DNA from: Lingula anatina
Taxonomy: Eukaryota > Brachiopoda > Lingulata > Lingulida > Lingulidae
Length of the DNA: 64,000 nt
Reading direction: 5' to 3'
NCBI RefSeq assembly: GCF_001039355.2
Contig: NW_019774992.1
Coordinates: 144,918-208,917 of the forward strand
The notes below the pieces were generated by a model. That model was given only the letters and a program-made list of their open reading frames with translations. It had not been told where the DNA came from and did no database searches. Shown here piece after piece: positions 10,806 through 20,919 of this stretch. A program made the translations under genes and the position numbers. Position 1 is the first letter of the stretch. Each line of letters starts with the position of its first letter.

Positions 10806-13030
10806 CTATGAAGCCAATAAAATACAAATGTATAAAATCGGGAATCTTTTGCCCTGTAGTAGCGCCATTGAAATATAAAAAATGAAAATTAAAATTACAT
10901 GTTAGAGTTAAAAATAGTTACTGCCGAAGGATAAAAGCTATTTAAAATTCGCTTACTACCCTTAAAAGCTAAGAGTCTCGAATTGCTAGGTAAAAATTTA
11001 AAAAGGGTATGGGCTGGATGGGAACTGTCTGTCATTATTGATAATGTTTTCTTTTTAGTCCTGTCTAGATATATAGTATGGACGGGAGTTAGATCTGTTC
11101 CAATTACAATCCCTGCAGTTTCGACGATCTTTTCCAACTTGTTCCTCTCCTCCACAGTTGCACGTCCATACCAAACAGTTACTGAATAAGTTAAAATACT
11201 CTCTAAAACACACCTGTAAAAGTTTGTTAAAATAAACACATTTCTGGTAAAAGCTTTCAATTTCCTTAAGAAATACATTCGTTGACGTGCCTTTTTCAAT
11301 AGCTTTGTGATGTTATCGCCCCAGGTTAACCTATTATTCAGCTGAACCCCTAGTAATTTATAATTAGAAACCTGTTCGACTGCTTTACTGTTAACTTCCA
11401 AGGGATTTTTACTTATCTGATTTCTTCTGAAGTCTATGATCATTTCTTTTGTTTTGCTCACATTTAATATCAAGTCATTGTCTGTGCACCAATTTACTTA
11501 ACTTGTAACCGACTGCCTGTATGACATCTCATCATTATGGTGTATCAAGCCGACTAAAGTTGTGTCATTGGCAAACTTCATTAAAAATGTATTTTCCTCC
11601 CTCGCCACACAGTCATGGGTGAATAACGTATATAAACAAGGTGATAAGACGCAGCCCTGGGGTGTGCCAGTGTTTAAAACTATAGTGTCCGAGAAGTTAA
11701 AACCGACTTTTACTGACTGTTTTCTGTTTAAAAGAAAATCTAAAATCCAATCGCAGAGTGCTGGTGGAAAATTAAGATCATCCAAAAGTTTAAAATACAA
11801 TTTGCTTGGTACAATAGTATTAAATGCTGAGCTATAGTCAACAAATAAGATTCTAACATAGGCATTTTTACAATCGAGATGATCGAGAACTTTGTGTAAA
11901 CACATAGAAAGAGCATCGTCTACACTTCTGTTACTGCGGTAGGCAAATTGGAGTGGATCAAAGCTATTTGGCACTAAAGTTTAAATAAAAGACAAAACAA
12001 GTTTTTCGAATATCTTCATAGGCACCGGTGTCAAAGCAACAGGATGGAGATCATTTAAATTCTCTACAGTTTTACTTTTTGGCACAGGTATGATGGTTGC
12101 TGTCTTCCATATTTCTGGCACTCTGCACATTTCAATTGACCAGTTGAATATTTCCGCGAACACATCTGAAAGCTGGGCTGCGCATTCCTTTAAAAGTCGT
12201 GATGTTATACCGTCAGGGCCTGGAGCTTTCCTGGTGTTTAAAGCCGAGAAATAACACTTGACTTGCCATGATTGAATAGTAAATGGCGGCACGCGCTCCC
12301 CTAGGGTTGGTGTGTGGACCTGACTGTGGTTGGTCCTATCAAAACGAGAATAAAACTCATTCAACTTGTTAGGGAGTGTGGAGTCCTCTGTATCAACGGC
12401 ACGTCTGGACCCTTTATACTGTGTGACCAGAGCGATATTGTCCCAGAGATCCTTTGCACTATTGGACTGGAATTTCTGTTCGATTTTCGAATTCATCTTT
12501 TGCTTTGCTTTTTTGATGGCAATTTTTAGGTCCAATTTTGTTTTACGATATGCTGCAACATTTGTTTCTTTCTCACGGTACGCTTGGTCTTTAGCTTTTA
12601 TAAGATTCTTTATGTTCTTGTCAACCCACAGTTTAGTGTTCGGGTATTGCTTAATAGTCCTAGAAGGAATGCAGATCTCTTCACAAAACTTGATGTACTC
12701 AGTTACCACTAAAGTGAAGTCATGGATGCTGTTGTCCGATTTAAGGGCTGCCCAATCAGTGGATTCAAAGCAATTATGCAAGCTGTCTATCGCAGACTTT
12801 GAGAAAGATTTCACGTTTCGGGATAATGGTTTTGCACTTTTCAACGCAGTTCTGTAGACAGGTATCAGTAATACAGTGCAGTGGTCCAAATTTCCAAGCT
12901 CGATCGCTTGATTGCTTTGTAGGCATTCTTCGTCGCACAATAACAATGGTCCAGTACGTTGTGATCTGTTGTGATTCAAAAGTTTTGAAAAGTTAGGTTG
13001 CTTCATGTCAGAAAGAAAACTGTTATGATT
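10806..13030 (-). mobile_element. Dead, 5'-truncated non-LTR retrotransposon (CR1/L2/jockey-like)
   Basis: One minus-strand frame from 13006 to 10895 encodes the reverse-transcriptase part of a LINE and is broken by two in-frame TAA codons (near 11980 and 11495). Visible RT motifs are KAPGPDGI and PVALTPVPMKIFEKLVL, then FAYRSNRS, LFVDYSSAFNTI and GTPQGCVLSPCLY. The catalytic box reads FANDT where FADD is expected, so one metal-binding Asp is lost. The C-terminal part (LNVSKTKEMI, FYRCVLESILTY) is typical of these elements. Upstream of about 12900 the reading register changes inside the end of the endonuclease domain, a one-base indel. The rest of the endonuclease is absent. It is non-autonomous and inactive. 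The TAA-rich tail at 10768-10805 is the likely 3' end. Confidence 0.9.
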
Positions 13031-13252
13031 CTGTGCAAATAATTACTCTTGAAAATTTAAAGTAAAATATGAGAAAAAGTGGTGTTTGAAAATGTGTAGT
13101 AATTATTGTATACTGTCTCAGTGGGCTGAAATAATATATACTCTGAAGTGCCGAATAAGAGTGCCTACCGGAATAACAGTGCCCCCCGGAAAACTTTCCA
13201 AAATTAATAACAGTGCCTAGCGGAATAACTGTGCCCCCTGGAAAAATTCNTC
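13031..13252. other. Short degenerate tandem sequence and likely gap
   Basis: Repeats of the type GGAATAACAGTGCCCCC around 13170-13242, ending at an N (13250). No gene. Confidence 0.5.
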
Positions 13253-13495
13253 TCGGCGGTTTTAGTATTGAGTAGTCTTTACTCTTTCAAATGTCGACTG
13301 CGGACTTGCCCCGGGTACTGTATGCTTAAGAAGCAATTAAGGGCCCAAGACAGCATAGTGGGGCTTAAAAAGACGAAATGAATGCCCGTTAAAAGCAATA
13401 AGACATTTTAAAGAAATGCAGTATATACGGAGTTAGCTATGGCTGCATTCAACTTCGGGATCTGTGGCACCAATATAAGGACATTTACGTGAAAA
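13253..13495. repeat. Direct repeat, first copy
   Basis: Starts CGGCGGTTTTAGTATTGAGT and matches 14626-14937 almost base for base. It lacks about 60 internal bases found in the second copy (around 14774-14832). The two copies flank a tRNA-like SINE and repeat copy C. Confidence 0.8.
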
Positions 13496-13599
13496 GAAAA
13501 GAAATATTATATTGACGACGCAGACTTTATTCTAAGGACCAGCAATATGTTCGTTTTAAATCGATCACTTCATGAAAACTTGTTAAAGTATACCGTAAA

Positions 13600-13800
13600 A
13601 GGTAATTTGCAAAGACCCACGAGAGCCCACAGTCGTTCTCGTGACATCCCGATTCAGGGGCCCAGTCGTTGTCGTGATTGAGTGACGTGCCTCATCCGGG
13701 ATTCGAACTCGTGACTTTGCGTTACCATGGTTGATGACACTTTGGATTGCTCATTTGCATCCATGCACGCTACCGACTGCGCCGTAACTGACCCGCCCAC
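13600..13800 (-). mobile_element. tRNA-derived SINE head
   Basis: Read on the minus strand, an A-box-like GGCGCAGTCGGTAGCGTGC (13765-13783) precedes a B-box GAGTTCGAATCCC (13698-13710). Both fit the RNA polymerase III internal promoter consensus and lie in the correct order. The spacing is larger than in a tRNA, so this is a derived SINE rather than a functional tRNA gene. The body runs towards 13600; its end is not clear. Confidence 0.6.
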
Positions 13801-14444
13801 CCTCCATACGTACGAGTTTCCTCTTATAGTAAATAATGGAAATTTTCAAAAATTAATTCTGGCAAGAAAAGGAGATCGCAATCCGCTGGGACTCGAACCA
13901 GTGTAGTTTAGAGTGTCTGCCGGTATTCCAAACGGCAACGTTACCACGAAGCCACGGCAGCTTCGTTGATACTCGATGTTCAGATGGATACTTTCAACTT
14001 TGTCACGGAGAGATTGGACCTACATGTACATATCTGCTGTCCCAATCGATAATCCGGGTGCCGTATTTCATCCCACGCAACCCCAGTGCTCGTATCATCA
14101 ACGGTAAATTCTATGATGTACAGGAAGCCGTGTTTGAGAACCCGACATGGAGCTCGGAGTTTGATTTATACTTACAATAAATTTGGCTTTACTAATGATA
14201 TTAAAGAGTACAATGGGATCAAAGACGGTTTACAACTGGCTTGTTTTAGTTTCAGGGAGACCCTAAGAAGGGGGGATTGAAAAAATATATAATTAAATGT
14301 GTAATTACTGGTGCGATTTCCATTTAAGCAATTGCGGCAATGGAAATATTTGAGTAAAGCAAAATTGACAAATAACGCCGCCTAGAAGATATAGTTTTTC
14401 TGCTGAACACGGTTAACAGCTGGCATGACGTGCTGTCATACCGG
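13795..14444 (-). repeat. Composite interspersed repeat with tRNA-like boxes, copy C
   Basis: Full-length match to copy A and partial match to copy B. On the minus strand the A box (13939-13954) and B box GGTTCGAGTCCC (13888-13899) are intact. The same 60-residue plus-strand frame is retained at 14086-14280. Confidence 0.65.
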
Positions 14445-14625
14445 AAAAGCTACCGAATCAATTCAAGTTCGGTCGTGTCGCTTTCATGGATGGGCCAACA
14501 GCTCGGAGAGTTCCGAGTAAGATGACTTCCGATGCTTTTATTTTCATTTTCTTTTGCACTGAGATAACGCTTGGTTTCACCTTTGGCGTTACAGAGCACG
14601 ATGAGATGCGCAGCTGTTCACACCT

Positions 14626-14937
14626 CGGCGGTTTTAGTATTGAGTAGTCTTTACTCTTTCAAATGTCGACTACGGACTTGCCCCGGGTACTGTATGCTTA
14701 AGAAGCAATTAAGGGCCCAAGACAGCATAGTGGGGCTTAAAAAGACGAAATGAATGCCCGTTAAAAGCAATAAAATCGACGCGACTTTTGAAAACAATAA
14801 AAATTTTCTATGTGATAATCCCAACGAGATGATAGGACATTTTGAAGAAATGCAGTACATACGGAGTTAGCTACGGCTGCATTCAACTTCGGGATCTGTG
14901 TCACCAATATTAGGACATTTAAGTGAAAAGAAAGGAA
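14626..14937. repeat. Direct repeat, second copy
   Basis: Matches 13253-13495 with one extra internal segment of about 60 bases. Copies are 1.37 kb apart in the same orientation. No coding content is recognised. Confidence 0.8.
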
Positions 14938-15237
14938 ACAGTCACAAGGTTTGTTCACCTCAGTTGCTCAATGCAGCCAGGGAATTATATCCGATATCGC
15001 ACGTAAACCCATGCAGGCATGGTTTTCAGTACCGTTGTAAGTGTTTCGACATAGCAAGGACTCACTTTCCCACAACAGAATTTTTATTTCCGGAAAAGAT
15101 GAAAAAGGTATATTGTGTTTGTGCGTTTGAATTTTGAAGGGATTTATACGGCTCTCCATTGTTTGCCCACCCCCTTCTATTCACAGGACAGGGGTTAAAA
15201 CATTTCAAACGTTGTTAAACAGGTGTACAACGGAAAC

Positions 15238-15238
<1 letters not shown>
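14938..15238. other. Intergenic, no gene seen
   Basis: About 300 bases without domain-bearing frames. Confidence 0.5.
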
Positions 15239-15269
<31 letters not shown>

Positions 15270-15270
15270 T
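15239..15270. repeat. (AAT)n microsatellite
   Basis: About ten AAT units followed by TTTATTGAGC. It resembles the 3' tail of a LINE or SINE. Confidence 0.85.
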
Positions 15271-15326
15271 TATTGAGCACTAAAATGTTTCAGTACATTT
15301 TACAGGCCCTCTAAACTACTAGCGTT

Positions 15327-15847
15327 TGTAACACCTGGCAAAATTTAGCTAGCTGAATCAAAGTAGGTTGTAATGTGCTGACCCCTACTGCCGACAGAAA
15401 GTATTAACTAGCAAATAGCTTCTTTTGATTGTCTTTTAATGACATTCCTGGAGGTACGGTGGTTTAAATTTCCTTGCACAGCACATTCCTTCCCCTGTTC
15501 TTGAGAGGAAGAAAACGTGCTTTCATAATCCTAGAAGTTTTTAAACCAAGTGCATACCTTTGAGAACCCTGTTCAACCAGGAATTTAAAACCGTCGTCGT
15601 CGTTGACGAGTATTTAATAACTGGTATAGACAGAAAGGAGAATAAACAACTTATATCACCCCAACAAGTCTCTATTCCTTTTCTAACACTACGTGTGTTA
15701 CAGTGTTAAACTTATACATACATGTAATGTATATCTAGACCTATATTATAATACTTATGTGATAATTGTCACTACCACTGTAACATTCTCCAAAGCACTT
15801 TGGCACTGTTTTGGTCCAGTTTTCAACCTTTGATCAAAAATCACTCA
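15327..15847 (+). repeat. 5' LTR of the BEL/Pao element
   Basis: About 521 bp. The 3' LTR differs by scattered substitutions and a few small indels, so the insertion is not very recent. Confidence 0.85.
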
Positions 15848-15886
15848 ATTATTTGAAGTTATTTGAAGTTGAATACCCTTTGTAGT

Positions 15887-17273
15887 ATGGATACCCTAAA
15901 GGAAGAGGACGAAATTGTCATAGAAGGTCCACCCTCGTCAGATACAACTATAGATTTAGAAGCTTTATCTGAACAACAAAATAAAGAGTTAAAGAAGCAA
16001 CAGCTCATTATGGAGTTCGAAGAAAAGAAGGCACTGCTAGAGATGGAGAGACAGCGTCAGCAGCTGAGGCTTATGAAGGAGAAGGTGGCTTTGGAGGCGG
16101 AGCTCCAAGAATTATCCAAGGCGCAAGAAGAAACGCAGTCGGGAAGTATCGATCAAAGTACACCAGCAGGCCCACTCAAACCTCCCAGGTTTTCCCTGGA
16201 GCCTTCAAGCATTACAACAGAGGATCGTTACACTATTGCTATGGCAGAGGCATTACACCAAGTACTAGAATAGTCTAGAATGCAACAACAGTCTGTCGTA
16301 GACACATTACAGTTACCTAGGAATGAGTTGCAGGTGTTTGATGGAAGTCCACTCCATTATTGGCCATTCATCAGATCGTTTAAAAATACAGTTGACAAAC
16401 AGTCAACCGATCCTGGGGTGAAGCTTACCTGTTTGATGAACTATTGCACTGGCCGTGCAAAAAACCTACTCCAGTGCTGCATGGTCAAGGAGCCCAGTGA
16501 GGGCTATAGAATGGCATTGGATCTTTTGGAGGAGAGATTCGGGAACAGTTATGTCATATCCCAGGAGTGGGTAAAGAAGATAACCGCTCGCACAGAAATA
16601 AGAGGTGCCGTAGCCCTGAGGGAGTTTGCCGATGACCTAAGGTGCTGTTCTGAAACGCTCCAAAGTATGGGATATGGACAACTCCCACAGTCTCCTAGCA
16701 GTTGTAGAGAAGCTTCCATACTACCTGAGTACCAGATGGTTGAAAGAAAACCAAAGTATCAAGATAAAGGAGAAAAGAAATTCCAGGTTAACCGATTTAG
16801 TTAACTTCTTTTCCCTAGCTGCAGAGGAGGCCTCGGATCCAGTATTTGGAAAGGCTGTTCTTACCGGAATCAAGAAGAAGACTGGGAGTTTTGCCATTGT
16901 AGCGGGACCCACCTCACCGAAAGTCACGGAGCAATGTATTAAATGTAAAGGGAATCATCTTGTTACACAGTGCCATTCGTTCAAGTCCCTTAAAACAAAA
17001 GATAGACACACGCTCATTCAGTCAAAGGGCTTGTGCTTGAATTGTCTGAAGCCAGGACATTACAGCAGAGAATGTCCAAGTACCATACGATGCACAGTGG
17101 ATGGTTGTGGGAAAAAGCACAGCACGTTTCTTCACTATGCAGAACAAGTCCAGAGTGAAGATTTGAAGCGAGATGATGGTAAGGTATGGTACCTGCCACA
17201 TCACCCAGTTCTGAATCCCAAGAAACCAGATAAATGTATCTATGCATCGGGGCCGGGATGTAACACCTGGTAA
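15887..17273 (+). pseudogene. Broken BEL/Pao gag with zinc knuckles and an RT scrap
   Basis: From ATG 15887 a Glu/Lys/Gln-rich coiled coil (residues about 30-85) leads to an in-frame TAG at 16271-16273. The same register then continues through the Gag core, which contains FDGSPLHYWPFIRSF and ALDLLEERFG. The frame shifts between about 16665 and 16690. The new register carries two CCHC-type knuckles (CIKCKGNHLVTQC, CLNCLKPGHYSREC) and a third Cys/His cluster (CTVDGCGKKHSTFLH). It ends with the start of the RT region running into the 3' LTR. Gag would package RNA in the particle, but this copy is defective. Confidence 0.85.
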
Positions 17274-17775
17274 AATTTAGCTAGTTGAATCAAAGTAGGT
17301 TGTAATGTGCTGACCACTATTGCCGACAGACAGTATTAACTAGCAAATAGCTTCTTTTGATTGTCTTTTAATGACATTCCTGGAGGTGGTTTAAATTTCC
17401 TTGCACAGCACATTCCTTTGCCTGTTCTTGAGAGGAAGAAAATGTGCTTTCATAATCCTAGAAGTTTTTAAACCAAGTGCATACCTTTGAGAACCCTGTC
17501 CAACCAGGAATTTAAAACTGTCGTCGTTGACGAGTATTTAATAACTGGTATAGACAGAAAGGCGAATAAACAACTTATATCACCCCAACAAGACTCTATT
17601 CCTTTTCTAACACTACGTGTGTTACAGTGTTAAACTTATACATACATGTAATATATATCTAGACCTATATTATAATACTTATGTGATAATTAATTGTCAC
17701 TACCACTGTAACATTCTCCAAAGCACTTTGGCACTGTTTTGGTCCAGTTTTCAGCATTTGACCAAAAATCACTCA
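17259..17775 (+). repeat. 3' LTR of the BEL/Pao element
   Basis: About 517 bp, collinear with the 5' LTR. It contains AATAAA in the sense direction near 17563. Its final CA lies at 17774-17775, directly before the TTC32 stop. Confidence 0.85.
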
Positions 17776-17776
17776 G

Positions 17777-19587
17777 CTATTTTAACTTCTCTTTGTTTTT
17801 CCCATTTTCTCTGTCAATAATTGATTGTTTTAAACAGTCTTCTGCAGGTTTAAAGTCAGGATTTATCCTCAGAGCTCTCTGCTGGTCCTGAATAGCTTCA
17901 TCAAAATAACCTACGATAGAAATAGGCAGAATCAAAAATATTTTTCAGATACATAAATTCATTACAAATACATTTCTATGTAACATTTTGGTACTTTTAC
18001 TTTGCAGAATACAACTATAAGGTAGTCTGTTTTTCAACTGTGTTGCTTCCACTGAATAGGAATGTTTTAATTAAAAAAAAAATTATTATTAAAATATATA
18101 AAATCTGTAAAATTCACAATTTTCCTGATTGAAATGATCAACTGTATCATAAACAGTCATCCTCATTGGGTTTGTAAGTTTTAAACTATTCTTAATGAAG
18201 AAATCACACATACTTATAGTTACATGTACCACATTTATACTGGAGTATGTTAATTTTTTTTTTCAAGGCAGAGAGTTGCGAGGTGCAAAACCACCATTAA
18301 AGCCAAGCACAGAAGGCATACTTATATTTGTACTGGGTAATTTAAACAAATTTTATGTCACTTATTAATTTTCAGTTGGAAAACTTACTTAATCTGTACT
18401 TAATCAGTCCTCTGTTATAGTACGCCTGCTCCGTTTCCTTCAGTTCCAATGATGACGTATAATCTTCCACAGCAGATTTGAATTCTACTTGGAGATATTT
18501 AACAAAACCTCTGTCATTGTAGGCACGAGCTAAGGCAGCCTCCCTGAAATTAATGTGAAAATATTAACTTATAACAATTAAACAAGTTAAGTTGAAATAC
18601 ACTACAGGTATGCACAGATATCCATCAACATGAAGACTGCCAATTGATTAAAACTAAAGCAAATAAAAATGTTTCGTTATCCCCCATATGAAAGATAACC
18701 AATAAAAGATGTTCTTAATCATAGATTCTGTTACTTAAATAGCCTTATTAGGGATGTGATTGAAGTAGTAGCATTTATAATTAAAAAATGTCTGTGACTT
18801 GGGATTTCAATCGTGCCCAGGGGGATTTTAAATCCTGCTAAGTGGATTTAAATTCTTCCTGGATTTCAATCTTGCCTGTGACACACACACACACACAAGC
18901 ACATGAGGATATTGCATGTATTTTTTGTACTGAGTCAGTGACTGTATGGAACATATTGCAACAGTTGTGCAGTGACAAGCAATGCATTAAGAAAACAGAT
19001 CGTCTTATTTAATCTATTCATTATTTATAATAGTATTTTAATGTTTTTTATTGATTAAAAATATTGTGACAGATGTAGCTCATATTAAATGAAAAAAAGT
19101 AATAAAAAAAAAGCCGCTCGCTTCTTAAACATCACAAATAAATAAATACATAAAAAATAAAAATAAATGGGTCTAAATAATTAATTAATACATATAGATC
19201 TAAATATGAATAATATAATAATCAGAAATTTCGAAATATTGTAAGATTATAAGTAAATTTAGTGAAGAGGGACTAAACTTATGTTTGAACTCTAATACAG
19301 CAAGTTATTTATAAGGATAACATTGCAGCAGTGTAACAGCTACAGGTAGGTTAGTAGGGAAAGTTAGCCAAAGCAGTGAAACTGAAATTCAGTGAAATTT
19401 TGATTTGAACTATTTCGTATGTTCCTCACATGGACTGTTTCTGTTCGCAAGCACCACATTCCCGTAAAGCATCTTGTAAGAGTCTTATGCATTCAGAATA
19501 TTTGTTTTCAGCATCTTTGTTTTGTCCGAGTTTTCGCAAATTATCTGCCTCTCGCTGTAACGCCTCTTCCGCATTCGGTTTCTCCAT
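17777..19587 (-). CDS. TTC32: Tetratricopeptide repeat protein 32 (TTC32)
   Basis: Three exons on the minus strand: 19430-19587, 18389-18543 and 17777-17910 (447 nt, 148 aa). Donors are GTGAGG and GTAAGT, acceptors ATTTCAG and ATCGTAG, and the phases fit. TPR-like helices are visible: AEENALQREADN-type helix 1 in exon 1, then AYNDRGFVKYLQVEFKSAVE and YYNRGLIKYRL in exon 2, then YFDEAIQDQQRALRINPDF in exon 3. The order, spacing and total length (human TTC32 is about 150 aa) match TTC32, a small three-TPR protein of poorly known function, probably a protein-interaction scaffold. The stop TAG at 17777-17779 lies one base from the BEL/Pao 3' LTR. The native 3' UTR has therefore been replaced by retroelement sequence or displaced by 2.4 kb. 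The gene shares its promoter region head-to-head with cathepsin B. Confidence 0.85.
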
Positions 19588-19917
19588 AATTAGATTAAGC
19601 TCCCGTCGACGACATGCCACGTCAGACACCAATAGTAGTGTCTTTTTAATATTCTAACTAATTCTTCACTTTAACCTTCTTATCAGAATTAGACTCAACT
19701 GCATTTGATAAAAAATTTAGCTAGATTTTGGCTGGTGAGACATTTGTACTATAATATGTTAGGCTCGTGATCTGTCGAGGCACGTCCGTTGGCACGTGCC
19801 AAGTATCTCCCAGTCACATGAGGATCATATGACTCACGAGATTAAATAGTTGATAGATCAGAAAGATTGATCACTTTTTGTCTTGTCGCTGGTCGTTGAT
19901 CTGTAAAATTGCCAGAG
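19588..19917 (+). promoter_or_regulatory. Bidirectional TTC32 / cathepsin B promoter and CTSB 5' UTR exon
   Basis: The TTC32 start codon (19587, minus) and the first cathepsin B exon are separated by less than 300 bases. The region carries a palindromic GGCACGTGCC (E-box CACGTG at 19793-19798) and GTCACATGAGG (19813-19823). Both resemble the CLEAR-type E-boxes that TFEB-family factors use at lysosomal genes. A noncoding exon of cathepsin B ends at 19917 (GCCAGAG, donor GTAAGA) and would join the acceptor at 20908. The transcription start is not resolved, but lies around 19850. Confidence 0.55.
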
Positions 19918-20907
19918 GTAAGAGATTACACAATTTGTCTTATTTTCCTTCAGGGATAACCGGAATATGAGTGCAACTTGTTGCTGAAGTTGTATTAAAC
20001 TTATTTATAACGTCTTTATCTGCCTAATTGCATCAGGTGCCTTATAATTACTTTCTGTTGTATCGCAGACTTAATTGTGCGTGGTGCGTTTAATAATTCC
20101 GTATGTTAAACTTTGTGTAAAATCTCACATTTAGAATCTCAAGTCGGTTTTGAATTAACCCTACATTTTCTAAATTGTCTGTGATTTTTGTGTGAAGGAA
20201 TATGAAGCTTAAGATTCAAAATGAACGCTGCATTTCTCAAAATGCATGCTGGTAATCTTTAATTTCTTAAATACGATCTTTAATTTAACTTTACTAGTAA
20301 CACTATGAAAGCACCTGGAAACTGATTATTAATCTTGCATGATGTACGAAACACTCTGAAATGCGAAAATGTGGCTACTCGATTGAAAAGCAGAGGACAG
20401 AAAGCTGAAGTACGTACTCGTAAAGCAGATTGGTTTCTACCCCCCCCCCCCTCCCCCCCAACCTCGTTTCCCCTGAAGTACATGTACATTGTACATGTAT
20501 CAGAGCCTCTCATCGAAAACTCTGAGGTGCCACAATCACTCTGGTTAAAACATTGACATTGAAACTTGGACAGCAGTGCTGGGTGGAGGATGATTTTAAT
20601 TATTTTATCACAGTGTACAATGTATATATACAGTACATGTATATACTGTACATGTGCGATAAACTTCAGTAATCTGATACCTAGGGTTACATGAAGATAT
20701 GTGGCTATGAATGTGGATGATATAACTAGTTTTCAAAATTTTACTGCTTAATACTCATCAAATGTGTTGCACTGATTGAGATTTTTTAGTGATGAATTCA
20801 ATGATAATTCTCAGTTGACAGGTTTTTATCTGACCAGTTGATAAAGGCAGCATATGTTATGGATAACGATACATATGTTTTATTATCCTATCTTGTTGAT
20901 ATTTCAG
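19918..20907. other. First intron of cathepsin B
   Basis: No other gene seen. A C-rich tract occurs near 20441-20460, and short TACATGTA-type palindromes around 20480 and 20625-20660. Confidence 0.55.
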
Positions 20908-20919
20908 GGAATATAAACC

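Larger units (their letters stand above)
15327..17775 (+). mobile_element. Internally deleted BEL/Pao LTR retrotransposon
   Basis: Two direct LTRs (15327-15847 and 17259-17775) begin TGTAACACCTGG and end TCACTCA, so they keep TG...CA ends. Between them is a Gag frame with a nonsense codon and a register change. It is followed by a short piece that reads WYLPHHPVLNPKKPDK, the start of the BEL/Pao reverse-transcriptase region. Protease, most of RT, RNase H and integrase are missing, so the copy cannot move by itself. No clear target-site duplication is visible: GCGTT lies left and GCTAT right. The right LTR ends one base from the TTC32 stop codon. Confidence 0.88.

Noticed and set aside
12314-12996. 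Plus-strand frames at 12314-12529, 12366-12857 and 12799-12996
   Set aside because: Antisense to the retrotransposon reading frame.
13883-13962. Functional tRNA gene
   Set aside because: A and B boxes are present, but the acceptor arms do not pair convincingly and the same segment is inside a multi-copy repeat.
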